Source of the DNA: Phenylobacterium soli
Lineage (GTDB): Bacteria; Pseudomonadota; Alphaproteobacteria; Caulobacterales; Caulobacteraceae
Length of the DNA stretch: 64,000 bases
NCBI RefSeq assembly: GCF_003254475.1
Contig: NZ_QFYQ01000001.1
Span: 62,001 to 126,000, forward strand
Direction of reading: 5' to 3'
Part shown: positions 41,991 through 51,202 of the stretch, one piece after another
Position numbering within the stretch: the first letter of the stretch is position 1
Layout: each line of letters opens with the position of its first letter
Notes under the pieces: model-generated
What the model was told of the DNA's origin: nothing
Database searches by the model: none
What the model saw: the letters and a program-made list of their open reading frames with translations, nothing else
Made by a program: the position numbers and the translations under genes

Positions 41991-43370
41991 TCAGCGGGTG
42001 ACGCGGAACTCCATGCGCGCAGCGAAGCCGTCGGGCTCGAACAGCGGCTCGACCTTGCCGCCCTGCTGGCGCAGGGCCGCCTGCAGCAGGCGCGAGCCGA
42101 AGCCGCGGCGGTTGGTGGGCTCGACGCGCGGGCCGCCGCGCTCCTTCCAGTGGAGGGCGGCCATGCCGGGGCCGGCGCGGCCGGGGCGCAGGCTGATGCG
42201 GCCGCCGGGCCGGGAGAGGGCGCCGTACTTCACCGCGTTGGTGGCCATCTCGTGCAGCAGCAGGGCGAGGCCCGCCGCGACGTCGCCCTGCACCATGAGG
42301 TCGGCGATCGCCGGCTCGATGTCGAAGTGGGTGAGGCCGAAGGGCTTGAGGGCGCGGGCGGCGAGGTCGTTGAGGTGCACCGGGCGGCCGCCGGCGGCGG
42401 TGACCAGCTCCTGCGACTGGGCCATGGCCTCGAGCCGGGCCATCAGCACCTTCTCGAAGCCCTTCACCGTCTCGGCCGAGCGGGCGGTCTCGGTGACGAT
42501 GGCCATCATCACCTGCAGGCCGTTCTTGGCCCGGTGGGCGAGCTCGCCCATCACCAGGTTGCGCCGCTCCTCGGCCTCGTGGCGGTCGGTGATGTCGAGG
42601 GTGGTGCCGACCACCAGGGCCGGGCCTTGGGCGTCGGTGATGACCCGGCCGTGGGTCGAGATCCAGCGGAGCTGGCCGTTGGGGGCCACGGCCCGGTACT
42701 CGAGCACGAAGTCGCCGCCCTCCGGCCGGTCGCGCACCGAGCGGTAGGTCTCGACGCAGCGCGCCAGGTCGTCCGGGTGGATCATGGCGAGGTAGATGTC
42801 GATGGTGATCGGCGCCTCGGGCGGCAGGCCGAACAGGGTCTTGTTGCGCTCCGACCAGGTGAGGGCGTTGGTCCGCGGGTCCCACTGCCAGAAGCCGAGG
42901 CCGGCGGATTCCACGGCCACCTCGAGCCGCCAGCGCTGCTCTTCGACCTGCAGGGCCGTCTGCTTGGCCTCGGTGATGTCGGTGAGCAGCCCGTCCCAGA
43001 CGGTGGAGCCGTCGGCCAGCCGGCGGCCAGCCGAGGCGATCCGGCGCCAGCGGACCTCGCCGGAGGGCAGGCGCATGCGGACCTCGACCTCGAACCGGCC
43101 GTCGTCGTCCAGCGCCGCCGCCTCGGCCGCGGCGAAGGCGGCGCGCTCTTCCGGCAGGATCTGGCCGTAGAGCGCGGCCGGGTCGGCCAGCGCCGCCTCG
43201 GCGGTGATCCCGTTCAGCGCCAGGCAGTTGTCGGAGACGTAGGTGAAGCGGCGCCCGGCGCGGTCGGGCGCGACGAGGATCTGGTAGGCCATGCCGAGCC
43301 CGAGCGCCTCGGCCATCTGGCCGAACGCGGGCAGGTCCTGCGCGCCGCTTTCGTTCCGCTGGTCCGTCAA
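41991..43370 (-). CDS. PAS-containing HWE/HisKA_2-family sensor histidine kinase
   Basis: A cytosolic kinase of about 459 residues with two PAS domains (YVSDNCLALNGITAE... and WQWDPRTNALTWSERNKTLF with PAC LDITDRHEAEERR). The kinase core is HWE/HisKA_2 type: GELAHRAKNGLQVMMAIV (phosphoacceptor His) and N-box LHEMATNAVKYGALS. In alphaproteobacteria these kinases include blue-light sensors and regulators of the general stress response via PhyR. The PAS core lacks an obvious LOV GRNCRFLQ motif, so flavin sensing is not indicated. TTG 43370 (LTDQRNESG) is the preferred start; an ATG at 43451 would add 27 residues from a more AT-rich stretch. Confidence 0.85.
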   Translation of the reverse strand: MTDQRNESGAQDLPAFGQMAEALGLGMAYQILVAPDRAGRRFTYVSDNCLALNGITAEAALADPAALYGQILPEERAAFAAAEAAALDDDGRFEVEVRMRLPSGEVRWRRIASAGRRLADGSTVWDGLLTDITEAKQTALQVEEQRWRLEVAVESAGLGFWQWDPRTNALTWSERNKTLFGLPPEAPITIDIYLAMIHPDDLARCVETYRSVRDRPEGGDFVLEYRAVAPNGQLRWISTHGRVITDAQGPALVVGTTLDITDRHEAEERRNLVMGELAHRAKNGLQVMMAIVTETARSAETVKGFEKVLMARLEAMAQSQELVTAAGGRPVHLNDLAARALKPFGLTHFDIEPAIADLMVQGDVAAGLALLLHEMATNAVKYGALSRPGGRISLRPGRAGPGMAALHWKERGGPRVEPTNRRGFGSRLLQAALRQQGGKVEPLFEPDGFAARMEFRVTR

Positions 43371-43472
43371 GCCTGGGCCCTTCCGAGCGACCCAACACTG
43401 TGAAGCCGCTAAGCTTCTGAAAACAACACCGAATGCTGCGCGCCCCCGCACGCTCGGGTGATTGCCGCCCGA

Positions 43473-44177
43473 CTATACCCGCGGCAGGAGCACCACCGCA
43501 TCCGGCAACTCGTTAGGGTTGTCGCCGGGATGCGGCGGGAAGCGTTCGGCCAGGACGTCGCCGCAGAGGCCGACCGCCGCGGCGAAGCCCGCCGCCGGCT
43601 CGCCGCGCTTCAGCCCCTCGGCGAGGGCGGCCATGGCCTTGTCCCAGACCTTGGTCTCGACGTGCTGGGCGATGCCCTCGTCGGCGACGATCTCGGCCAT
43701 GCGCTCGGCCAGGGAGACGAAGATCAGCACGCCGGTCCGCTCGCGGGTCAGGTGCAGGTTCTTGCTGAGGAAGATGCCGGTGGCGCGGCGCTTGACCTCG
43801 TGGCGCTTGATGCCGCGCGGGGTGAGCGCCAGCCGCACGCCGCGGATCGAGACCACCACCGCCACGACGGCGAACAGCACCGCCTGCATCAGGATCGCGC
43901 CCATCAGGGCGCTGCGGGCCGCGGCCTCGGCGACGGCGCCGACCTGGGCCGAGGTCCAGCCTTCGAAAAGGTCCGGGGCGCTGACGTGGACGCCGCCGAG
44001 CAGCAGCACGGCGGGGCCGAGCAGGGCCACGGCGGCCGCCCAGACCAGCGGGGTCTCGCCGTAGTGGGCGCTCTCCTCGGCGACGACGCAGTAGATCTCG
44101 CCGGAGGTGCGGGTCTCGGCCTCGCGCACCGCGGCCTCGATGGCCGAGAGGTCCGAAGGCGTCAGGGTCTTCGTCAT
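43473..44177 (-). CDS. TPM-domain membrane protein (DUF5130/TPM-like)
   Basis: A 234-residue protein. The N-terminal segment (LSAIEAAVREAETRTSGEIYCVVAEES) and C-terminal half (GIFLSKNLHLTRERTGVLIFVSLAERMAEIVADEGI) are the two parts of a TPM phosphatase-like domain, split by an insertion with two transmembrane helices (about 44-61 and 92-108). It is the third gene of the lemA-TPM-TPM unit, starting 16 nt after the second. LemA/TPM clusters are widespread envelope-associated genes whose exact function is unknown. Confidence 0.85.
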   Translation of the reverse strand: MTKTLTPSDLSAIEAAVREAETRTSGEIYCVVAEESAHYGETPLVWAAAVALLGPAVLLLGGVHVSAPDLFEGWTSAQVGAVAEAAARSALMGAILMQAVLFAVVAVVVSIRGVRLALTPRGIKRHEVKRRATGIFLSKNLHLTRERTGVLIFVSLAERMAEIVADEGIAQHVETKVWDKAMAALAEGLKRGEPAAGFAAAVGLCGDVLAERFPPHPGDNPNELPDAVVLLPRV

Positions 44178-44193
44178 GTCACCAGCTTCCCCC

Positions 44194-44982
44194 CTACCAG
44201 CTTCCCGACGAGCCGCCGCCGCCGAACGAGCCGCCGCCGCCGGAGAAGCCGCCGCCTCCCCCACCGCCCCAGCCGCCGCCGCCGCCCCATCGGTCGCGCC
44301 GGTCGCCGGAGGAGAGGATGAGCGGCAGCAGCCACCACAGTCCCCCGCCCCCGCCGGCGTAGCGGCGGCGGCTGAACAGGCCGGCGAGGATGAAGAAGAT
44401 CACCACCACGGCGATGATCACCGGGATCGGCGGCGCCTGGTCCTGGTTGGCGCGCTGGGCCTGGAGCTGCTCGGCCTGGGCGACGTTGGCCTTGGCCTGG
44501 TCCTCGGGCAGGCCGAGCTGCTGGATCAGCGCCTCGGTCCCGTCGACGATGCCCTGCTCCATGTTGCCGGCCTTGAAGGCGGGCAGCACCTTGCGCTGCA
44601 GGATAACGTTGGAGAGGGCGTCGGTGAGCACCGGCTCGAGGCCGTAGCCGACCTCGATGCGGACCTTCCGCTCCTTGGGCGCGACGAGCAGAATGACCCC
44701 GTCGTTCACCCCCTTGCGGCCGATCTGCCAGGTGCGGCCGAGCTGATAGCCGTAGTCCTCGATCTCGTAGCCCTGCAGGTCGGGCACGGTGGCGACGACG
44801 AGCTGGTGGCCGGTCTGCTGCTCGAGCTGGGCGAGCTCGCCGTCGAGCTTCTGGGTGGTCTGGGGCGACAGCAGGTGCGCGTCGTCGACCACCCGGCCGG
44901 TGAGCGGCGGGAACTTGGGCTCGGCCAGGGCGGGCACGGCGAGAAGGACGAGGACGAAGGCGGCCGCGAGGACCGCCTTCAT
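44194..44982 (-). CDS. TPM-domain protein with glycine-rich tail (YgcG family)
   Basis: A 262-residue exported protein: signal peptide (MKAVLAAAFVLVLLAVPALA), a TPM domain (RVVDDAHLLSPQTTQKLDGE, KGVNDGVILLVAPKERKVRI, EVGYGLEPVLTD), one transmembrane helix (about 192-208) and a C-terminal tail of more than 30 Gly in runs broken by Trp and Ser. This is the YgcG/TLP18.3-like architecture. I use ATG 44982; a GTG at 45012 overlapping the lemA stop (GTGA) would add ten residues and allow translational coupling. The low-complexity tail is typical of the family. Confidence 0.88.
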   Translation of the reverse strand: MKAVLAAAFVLVLLAVPALAEPKFPPLTGRVVDDAHLLSPQTTQKLDGELAQLEQQTGHQLVVATVPDLQGYEIEDYGYQLGRTWQIGRKGVNDGVILLVAPKERKVRIEVGYGLEPVLTDALSNVILQRKVLPAFKAGNMEQGIVDGTEALIQQLGLPEDQAKANVAQAEQLQAQRANQDQAPPIPVIIAVVVIFFILAGLFSRRRYAGGGGGLWWLLPLILSSGDRRDRWGGGGGWGGGGGGGFSGGGGSFGGGGSSGSW

Positions 44983-45008
44983 GCGCCCGAGGCCGGCGGC
45001 AACCAGGC

Positions 45009-45719
45009 TCACTTAGAGGCCGGCGCCTGGCCGGGCGGCAGGGCCTGGGGCGCGGGCGCCGGAGCGCCGGCCTGCGGCTGGGCCGGGACCGTGCCGGAGG
45101 GGGCCGGCGGCGGGGTGGTGTCGAAGCTGACGGTCGGCGCCGACTGGGCCGAGGCGGTCGCCGAGAACAGCATCATCGGCTTCGACGACGAGTACATGGT
45201 CTTGGCCCAGAACACCTGCGGGAAGGTGCGCAGGGTGGTGTTGTAGTCGCGGACCGCCTCGTTGTAGTCGCGGCGGGAGATGGCGATGCGGTTCTCCGTG
45301 CCCTCGAGCTGGCTCTGCAGGGCCATGAAGTTCTCGTTCGACTTCAGGTCCGGATAGCGCTCCTGGATCATCATCAGGCGGCCGAGCACGCCGGACAGGC
45401 GGTCCTGGGCCTGCTCATACTGCTGGAAGGCGGCGGGGTTGGTGATGGTCGAGGCGTCGACCTTCACCTGGGTCGCCGAAGCCCTGGCCTCCGTCACCTC
45501 GACGAGGACGCTCTTCTCCTGGGCGGCGTAGCCCTTCACCGTGTTGACCAGGTTGGGGATGAGGTCGGCGCGGCGCTGGTACTGGTTCTGCACCTCCGCC
45601 CACTGTGCCTTGGCGCGCTCTTCCTTGGTCGGGATGGTGTTGATCCCGCAGCCGGCGACGATCAGCGGCGCGAGCACGATGAGGGCGGCGCGCGAAATGC
45701 GGTGGCGAAGGGTGGTCAC
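45009..45719 (-). CDS. lemA: LemA family lipoprotein
   Basis: A 236-residue LemA protein: a lipoprotein signal ending in LIVAGCG, then the four-helix LemA domain with YQRRADLIPNLVNTVKGYA, LSGVLGRLMMIQERYPDLK and ENRIAISRRDYNEAVRDYN, the family's strongest signature. The C-terminal ~40 residues are Pro/Ala-rich and probably disordered. GTG 45719 is chosen, with GGGGGAG about nine bases upstream. It is the promoter-proximal gene of the lemA-TPM-TPM operon. LemA proteins are envelope-linked with unclear biochemical roles. Confidence 0.93.
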   Translation of the reverse strand: MTTLRHRISRAALIVLAPLIVAGCGINTIPTKEERAKAQWAEVQNQYQRRADLIPNLVNTVKGYAAQEKSVLVEVTEARASATQVKVDASTITNPAAFQQYEQAQDRLSGVLGRLMMIQERYPDLKSNENFMALQSQLEGTENRIAISRRDYNEAVRDYNTTLRTFPQVFWAKTMYSSSKPMMLFSATASAQSAPTVSFDTTPPPAPSGTVPAQPQAGAPAPAPQALPPGQAPASK

Positions 45720-45850
45720 GATCAGGGGCTCCCCCAAAGGGTCCGTGGCAGGTCCAAGCCTCGCTTGGTCGGCCAATATGTGGCCTGCGCGTTGATCGAG
45801 CGCAACGGCTCCGGCATGACCATGGCGCAAGCTGTGTCGTGGGGGACGGG

Positions 45851-46618
45851 ATGGCGGGGGTGAAGGCCTACTATGCGCCGGGCGCGCTGAGCGCGGCGTT
45901 CTACGACGTGGTCACGGCCGCCGACGCCCGGCTGGCCGGCGACGTGGAGATCTATGCGGGCCTGGCGCCGGTCGCCGGCTCGGTGCTGGAGCTCGGCGCC
46001 GGCTCGGGCCGGATCGCCGTGGCCCTGGCCGAGCGCGGCCTGGCGGTCACCGGCGTCGACCTCTCGCGGCCCATGCTCGAGCAGGCCGAGAAGCGGCGAG
46101 CCGCCCTGCCCGCCGCCGCGGCCGGTCGCCTGGAGCTGCGGCTCGGCGACATGACGGCCCTGGACCTGAAGCGGTCCTTCGACCTGGTGATCTGTCCCTA
46201 TTTCACCCTCGCCCACGTGCCGGCCGGGGCGGCCTGGAGGAACAGTTTCGCGACCATCGCCCGGCACCTGGCGCCGGGCGGCCTCGCGGCCGTGCACCTG
46301 CCCCTGCTGGAGCTGATGCGACAGGCCACGCGGCCCGATCCCGACGCGGTCGTGCTGGACGAGCCCCTGCCCGGCGGCGGGCGGCTGCGCCTGCGGGTCG
46401 CCGCCCGCGCCTTCAAGGAGAGCGTCGGGCGGCTGGAGCAGGTGATCGAGTACGAGGAGCTCGATGCGCAGGGCCGCTCGCTCCGCCGCTCGCCCGAGCG
46501 CCTGACCTACTACATGGCCGACCCGACGCCGTTCGCCGCGGCGGCCGGCCTGACCTATCATCGCGCGCCCGCGCCGCTCGGCGGCGTGGGCGAGATCCAC
46601 GTGTTCCGCAGAGCCTGA
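45851..46618 (+). CDS. Class I SAM-dependent methyltransferase
   Basis: A 255-residue methyltransferase with motif I VLELGAGSGRIAVALAERG, motif II TGVDLSRPMLEQAEKR, motif III RLELRLGDMTALDLKRSFDL and the post-motif strand LAPGGLAAVHL. This is the generic small-molecule methyltransferase fold (methyltransferase domain 25/11 type). Substrate unknown. ATG 45851 has GGGGGACGGG upstream; a GTG at 45839 is possible. It is divergent from lemA, and followed after 10 nt by the SnoaL-like gene. Confidence 0.9.
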   Translation: MAGVKAYYAPGALSAAFYDVVTAADARLAGDVEIYAGLAPVAGSVLELGAGSGRIAVALAERGLAVTGVDLSRPMLEQAEKRRAALPAAAAGRLELRLGDMTALDLKRSFDLVICPYFTLAHVPAGAAWRNSFATIARHLAPGGLAAVHLPLLELMRQATRPDPDAVVLDEPLPGGGRLRLRVAARAFKESVGRLEQVIEYEELDAQGRSLRRSPERLTYYMADPTPFAAAAGLTYHRAPAPLGGVGEIHVFRRA

Positions 46619-46628
46619 GGAAGAACCC

Positions 46629-47090
46629 ATGCGCGTCCGCCTGGCGAGCCTCGCCGCCGCCGCCCTGATGAGCGCCACGCCTGCGCTCGCCACCCCCGCC
46701 GACGACCTCGCCGAAGCCGCGCCGGTGATCGACGCGGTGAACGCGGACTGGATCCCGGCCATGCAGGCCCGCGACGCCGCGCGCGTCGCCGAGGCCTATG
46801 CGCCGGAGGCGGTGAACGTCGCCGGCAACGGCCAGGTGACGGTCGGCCACGACGCCTTCGTCGAGCTGCTCCGGCAGCGGTTCGCGGCAGGGCTGAGCGT
46901 CTCCACCGGCGAGATCCACCGGCAGGGCCTGGCGCCGCTGGCGCCGGGCCTGTTGCTGGAATGGGGCCAGGCCGGCTTCACCGCCCGCACGGGAGCCGGC
47001 AAGGAGGTCAGCGCACTTGGCCCCTATGTGACCGTCTGGAAGCGCCAGGCGGACGGCCACTGGCGGATCGTCCGCAACCAGTCGTTCTAG
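46629..47090 (+). CDS. Secreted SnoaL/DUF4440-like NTF2-fold protein
   Basis: A 153-residue protein: Sec signal (RLASLAAAALMSATPALA), then an NTF2-like domain with DAVNADWIPAMQARDAARVA, EAYAPEAVNVAGNGQVTVG and the closing strand YVTVWKRQADGHWRIVRNQS, typical of DUF4440/SgcJ-type proteins. Exported members of this family are common in Caulobacterales and uncharacterised. It is probably co-transcribed with the methyltransferase (10-nt gap). It converges on the next gene with a 4-nt overlap. Confidence 0.85.
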   Translation: MRVRLASLAAAALMSATPALATPADDLAEAAPVIDAVNADWIPAMQARDAARVAEAYAPEAVNVAGNGQVTVGHDAFVELLRQRFAAGLSVSTGEIHRQGLAPLAPGLLLEWGQAGFTARTGAGKEVSALGPYVTVWKRQADGHWRIVRNQSF

Positions 47091-47404
47091 CGCCCGGACC
47101 CCCAGCGCCAGAGCCACGGGCCGCTGGATTTCCAGCGGGTCAGGGCGATGAAGGCGACCGACTCGACGGCGACAAGCGCCAGCACTTCGGCCGTCGAGGG
47201 GTGCAGCCTCTGGACGAGGGCCAGCCGGTAGAGGCCGAGGCGGTGCGGCAGGTCGTTGTCCGCCGGGGCGATGAAGGCCGCCGTGAGGGTGACGATCAGC
47301 ACGAAGCCGAGGGTGACCGCCCAGCCCTCCCAGCTCGAGGGCGTGGCGCCGTAGCCGTACTGCTTGGGCGCGAACCAGGCGCGGACCTGAGGGTCGTCGG
47401 GCAT
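47087..47404 (-). CDS. Small two-helix membrane protein, hypothetical
   Basis: A 105-residue protein with an N-terminal soluble stretch containing RAWFAPKQYGYGATPSSWEG, then two transmembrane helices (about 29-46 and 70-88) and a basic/aromatic C-terminus. The motif FxPKxYGYGxxPxxWxGW is common to small uncharacterised proteobacterial membrane proteins and speaks for a real gene. No function is known to me. It converges on the SnoaL-like gene (4-nt overlap) and stands 82 nt upstream of no other minus-strand gene's start: the ABC exporter gene ends 64 nt further down. Confidence 0.72.
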   Translation of the reverse strand: MPDDPQVRAWFAPKQYGYGATPSSWEGWAVTLGFVLIVTLTAAFIAPADNDLPHRLGLYRLALVQRLHPSTAEVLALVAVESVAFIALTRWKSSGPWLWRWGSGR

Positions 47405-47468
47405 CGAAGGCCTCCCGTCAGGGTGGAGCCTATCACTTACCCGCTACGCGCGGGAGTAGAGGTTCACC

Positions 47469-49328
47469 TCACGTCCGGGTGGCGAACTCGGCGTCGCCGG
47501 TGGCGGCGACGGTCTGGTCGTCGAAGCTGGCGTGGGCCGAGGTGTAGAGGCGGTGGTAGAGGCCCTGCCTGGCCATCAGCTCGGCATGGGGCCCCTGCTC
47601 CAGGATGCGGCCCTGCTGGAGGACGATGATGCGGTCGGCGTCGCGGATCGTCGCCAGGCGGTGGGCGATGACCATGCAGGTGCGGCCGGCGAAGAGCACC
47701 TTCAGCGCCTTCTGGATCGCCTGCTCGGTAAAGCTGTCGATGTTGGCCGTGGCCTCGTCGAGGATCAGGATCTGCGGGTCGGCCACCAGGGCGCGAGCGA
47801 AGGAGATGAGCTGGCGCTGGCCAACCGAGAGGTTGCGGCCGCGCTGGCCGACCTGGGTCTCGTAGCCCTCGGGCAGGCGCACGATGAAGTCGTGGGCGGC
47901 GACCGCCTTGGCGGCGGCGACGATCTCCTCGAAGCTCGCGCCAAGGGTGTTGTAGCGGATGTTGTCGGCGATCGTGCCGGTGAACAGGAACGGCTCCTGA
48001 AGCACCATGCCGATGTGGCGGCCGAGGCTCTCGATGGTGACGTCGCGCACGTCGTGGCCGCCGACCAGCACCTGGCCTTCGCCGACCTCGTAGAAGCGGT
48101 GGGTGAGCGCGATGATCGAGGTCTTGCCCGAGCCGGTCGGACCGACCAGGGCCACCACCTCGCGCGGCCGCACCTTGAAGGAGATGTCGTGCAGGATCGG
48201 CCGGGCCGGGTCGTAGCCGAAGGTCACGTTCCGGAACTCGACGGTGGGCTCGAAGTCGGCGAGCGCCTCCGCATCGGCCTTCTCGGTGATGGTCACCGGC
48301 ACGTCGAGCACCTCGAAGATGCGGTGGGCCGCGGCCATGGCCCGCTGCATGACGGTGTACTGCAGCGACAGCATCCGCACGGGGTCGAAGAAGCGCTGCA
48401 CATAGAGGACGAAGGCGACCATGACGCCGACCTCGAGCCGGCCGCCGATCACCGCCAGGCCACCGACCACCACGACGATGGCCATGGCGAGGCCGGTGAG
48501 AACGTCCACCGTCGGCACCATGATCTGGCCCATCCAGGAGGCGCCGGTCTGGGCCTTGAAGTTGTCCCAGGCCATCTTGCGGTACATCTCGAAGTTCAGC
48601 GCCTCGCGCCGGGTCTCCTGCACGGTGCGCACGCCGTTGATGTTCTCGGCCAGGGCCGAGTTGGCGGTGGAGGAGGCGTCGCGGGCGGCGCGGAAGGTCC
48701 TCTTCGAGAAGGGCAGCCAGATCGCGCGGATGCCGATCAGGGTCGGCAGCACCGTCAGGGTCAGCAGGCCGAGCCGCAGGTCGAGCGAGACCAGCACGAT
48801 GGCGATGCCGATCAGCACCACGAAGTCGCCCACCGAGCCGGTGGTGGTCTCCAGGAACTCCTGCAGCGAGGCGACGTCGCCCTGGAGCCGCGCCATCATG
48901 CGGCCGACGTGGGTGCGGTCCATGAACGACAGGGAGACGTCCTGCAGGTGGGCGAACATCGCCCGGCGGATGTCGAAGATCACCCGCTGGGCCAGCCGCT
49001 GGGACAGCCACTCGGCGGCGAACATCATGGCCACGAAGGCGGCCGCGGCGGCCGCGAAGCCGATCAGCATGGCCTGGAAGCGGCCGAGGTCGTGGCGGAT
49101 CACCGCGTCCACCGCCCGGCCGATCAGGGTGGGAATGGCGATCTGGGCGGCGGCCGAGGCGACGGCGGCGAGCTGGGCGAGGATGAAGGCGCGCCGGTGC
49201 GGGCCGAGGTAGACGAAGAAGCGCCGCGCCACGCGGGCGTCGAAGGTCCCGAAAACGTCGTCGCCTTCGGGGGAGCCCAAGGAGGCGCGCGGCGAGGCTC
49301 TGGGAGCATTGCGCGATGCGGCGCTCAC
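47469..49328 (-). CDS. ABC exporter half-transporter, catalytically complete subunit
   Basis: A 619-residue exporter with six transmembrane helices (about 45-330) and a C-terminal ATPase domain: Walker A VGPTGSGKTS, Walker B ILILDEATANID with the catalytic Glu, H-loop MVIAHRLAT. Its signature motif is non-canonical, LSVGQ instead of LSGGQ. It is encoded right after another half-transporter whose Walker B Glu is Asp. The pair fits heterodimeric multidrug/lipid exporters such as TM287/288 and BmrCD. GTG 49328 overlaps the partner's stop as GTGA, keeping synthesis at equal levels. The substrate is not readable. Confidence 0.93.
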   Translation of the reverse strand: MSAASRNAPRASPRASLGSPEGDDVFGTFDARVARRFFVYLGPHRRAFILAQLAAVASAAAQIAIPTLIGRAVDAVIRHDLGRFQAMLIGFAAAAAAFVAMMFAAEWLSQRLAQRVIFDIRRAMFAHLQDVSLSFMDRTHVGRMMARLQGDVASLQEFLETTTGSVGDFVVLIGIAIVLVSLDLRLGLLTLTVLPTLIGIRAIWLPFSKRTFRAARDASSTANSALAENINGVRTVQETRREALNFEMYRKMAWDNFKAQTGASWMGQIMVPTVDVLTGLAMAIVVVVGGLAVIGGRLEVGVMVAFVLYVQRFFDPVRMLSLQYTVMQRAMAAAHRIFEVLDVPVTITEKADAEALADFEPTVEFRNVTFGYDPARPILHDISFKVRPREVVALVGPTGSGKTSIIALTHRFYEVGEGQVLVGGHDVRDVTIESLGRHIGMVLQEPFLFTGTIADNIRYNTLGASFEEIVAAAKAVAAHDFIVRLPEGYETQVGQRGRNLSVGQRQLISFARALVADPQILILDEATANIDSFTEQAIQKALKVLFAGRTCMVIAHRLATIRDADRIIVLQQGRILEQGPHAELMARQGLYHRLYTSAHASFDDQTVAATGDAEFATRT

Positions 49329-51202
49329 GCCTGGGCCTCCTCGAGGGTCGCCCCGGCGTCCGAGCGGGTCTGCAGGGCGTAGAGGTCGGCGTAGACGCCG
49401 CCTCGGGCGAGGAGGCTCTCGTGGTCGCCGCGCTCGACGATGCGCCCCTCGTCGAGGACGATGATCTCGTCGGCGTGCATGAGGGACGACAGGCGATGGG
49501 CGATGATCACCGTCGCCATGGCCTTGGTGGCGTGGGCCAGGGCGTCGCGCACCTTCTTCTCGGTGACCGCGTCGATGGCGGCGGTGGAGTCGTCGAAGAC
49601 CATGATCCCCGGATCGGGGACGACGCCGCGGGCGATGCTCATCCGCTGGCGCTGGCCGCCGGAGAGGGCGACCCCGCGCTCGCCGACGCGGGTCTCATAC
49701 CCTTCCGGAAGACCGGCGATGTGCTCGTGGATCTGGGCGGTGCGGGCGGCGTCCTCGATGCGCGCGTCCTCGGCCCAGGGATCGGCGTAGGCGACGTTGT
49801 GGCCGACCGAGGCGTCGAAAAGGAAGGCCTCCTGCTGGACGAGGCCGACGTACCGGCGAAGGCTGGCGAGGGTCACGTCGCGGATGTCGACGCCGTCGAT
49901 TGTGATCCGCCCGCCGGTGACGTCGTAGAAGCGCGGGATGAGGTTCGCGAGGGTCGACTTGCCCGCGCCGGGCGGGCCGACGACGCCGAGGGTCCTGCCC
50001 GGCGCCACCTTGAAGCTGATGTCGGAGAGGATCTGCTTGCCGCCGGTCGCCCCGGTCGGATCCTTGTGGGCGAAATCCACGTGCTCGAAGCGCAGGACGC
50101 CCCTGGTCGGGGCGAGCGGCGCGGCGCCGGCGGCGTCGGCGATCTCGGGCTCGAGGTCCAGCACCTCGAATAGCCGCGCGCCCGAGGAGGTCGCCCGGGC
50201 GGCGGTGTTGACGATCATCGCCACCTGGCGGATCGGGGCCTGCAGGAGGCTCATGTAGGTGACGAACTCGGTGAGCCGGCCCACCGTCATCTCGCCGGCC
50301 AGCACCTTGCGGCCGCCGACCCAGAGCAGCAGTCCGAGCGCGGTGTAGTAGCTCGCCTGCATGGCCGAGACGCCGCGGTTGCGCATGGTGATGCGCCGGT
50401 CCTGGAAGCCGAGAACCGCCTGCGACGCCGCGTCGAACTTGCCGAGCTCGAACCGCTGGCCGGCGAAGGCGCGGACCACGCGGATGCCCTGGAGGTTCTC
50501 CTCCATGGTCAGGGTCAGGGCGGCCATCAGCTCCTGCACCCGCAGCCAGGTGACGCGCAGCAGGAAGCCCATCCGCCCGAGCGCCAGGCTGGCGACCGGC
50601 ACGAAGGCGAGGCCGATCAGGGCCAGCACCGGGTCGGCGGCGATCATCATGGCGGCGGCGAAGCCGAGCAGCAGGGCGAGGCTGACGGCCTGCAGCATGC
50701 CGGCCTGGATGAACACCCGCGCGCCCTCGAGGTCGAGCATGCCGCGGGTGATCAGGTCGCCGGAATGGATCCGGTCGTGGAAGCCGAAGGACAGGCGCTG
50801 GAGCTGCTGGAAGAGCTGCAGGCGCAGGTCGTAGGCGACGCGCTGGGAGAGGTATTCGCCCTGGTAGCCGGCGGCGGCGGTGAGCAGGCCGCGCAGGGTG
50901 GTGGCGAGGATGACGAGGCCGGCGCTGAGCAGCAGGGCGTGGCGGGCGGCCTCCGGCTGGGCGGCCAGGTGCAGCGCCTGGTCCACCGAGCGGCCAAGCA
51001 GGCGCGGCAGGGCGAGGCTCGCGGCCGCGCCGAGCAGGGAGGTCGCCACGGCGAGCGCCAGCCGCGCCGGATAGCGCAGGGCCAGGCCCGCGATCCGGGC
51101 CAGCACGGCGGGCATGGCCGACACGTCGATCTTCGGCGCGCCAGAGATCTTCGGCGCGCCAGACAGCGTCGCACCCCGCCGCTCGGGGGGCGAATCACTC
51201 AT
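49325..51202 (-). CDS. ABC exporter half-transporter with degenerate Walker B
   Basis: A 625-residue exporter subunit: a polar N-terminus (a direct repeat SGAPKISGAPKI at about 13-24), six transmembrane helices and an ATPase domain with Walker A VGPPGAGKST, signature LSGGQRQR and H-loop VIIAHRLSS. Its Walker B reads IMVFDDSTAAID, Asp replacing the catalytic Glu. In heterodimeric exporters the degenerate site is made of the degenerate Walker B of one chain and the altered signature of the other. The partner's LSVGQ provides exactly that. ATG 51202 has GAGGA upstream. It is the first gene of the two-gene operon. Confidence 0.93.
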   Translation of the reverse strand: MSDSPPERRGATLSGAPKISGAPKIDVSAMPAVLARIAGLALRYPARLALAVATSLLGAAASLALPRLLGRSVDQALHLAAQPEAARHALLLSAGLVILATTLRGLLTAAAGYQGEYLSQRVAYDLRLQLFQQLQRLSFGFHDRIHSGDLITRGMLDLEGARVFIQAGMLQAVSLALLLGFAAAMMIAADPVLALIGLAFVPVASLALGRMGFLLRVTWLRVQELMAALTLTMEENLQGIRVVRAFAGQRFELGKFDAASQAVLGFQDRRITMRNRGVSAMQASYYTALGLLLWVGGRKVLAGEMTVGRLTEFVTYMSLLQAPIRQVAMIVNTAARATSSGARLFEVLDLEPEIADAAGAAPLAPTRGVLRFEHVDFAHKDPTGATGGKQILSDISFKVAPGRTLGVVGPPGAGKSTLANLIPRFYDVTGGRITIDGVDIRDVTLASLRRYVGLVQQEAFLFDASVGHNVAYADPWAEDARIEDAARTAQIHEHIAGLPEGYETRVGERGVALSGGQRQRMSIARGVVPDPGIMVFDDSTAAIDAVTEKKVRDALAHATKAMATVIIAHRLSSLMHADEIIVLDEGRIVERGDHESLLARGGVYADLYALQTRSDAGATLEEAQA

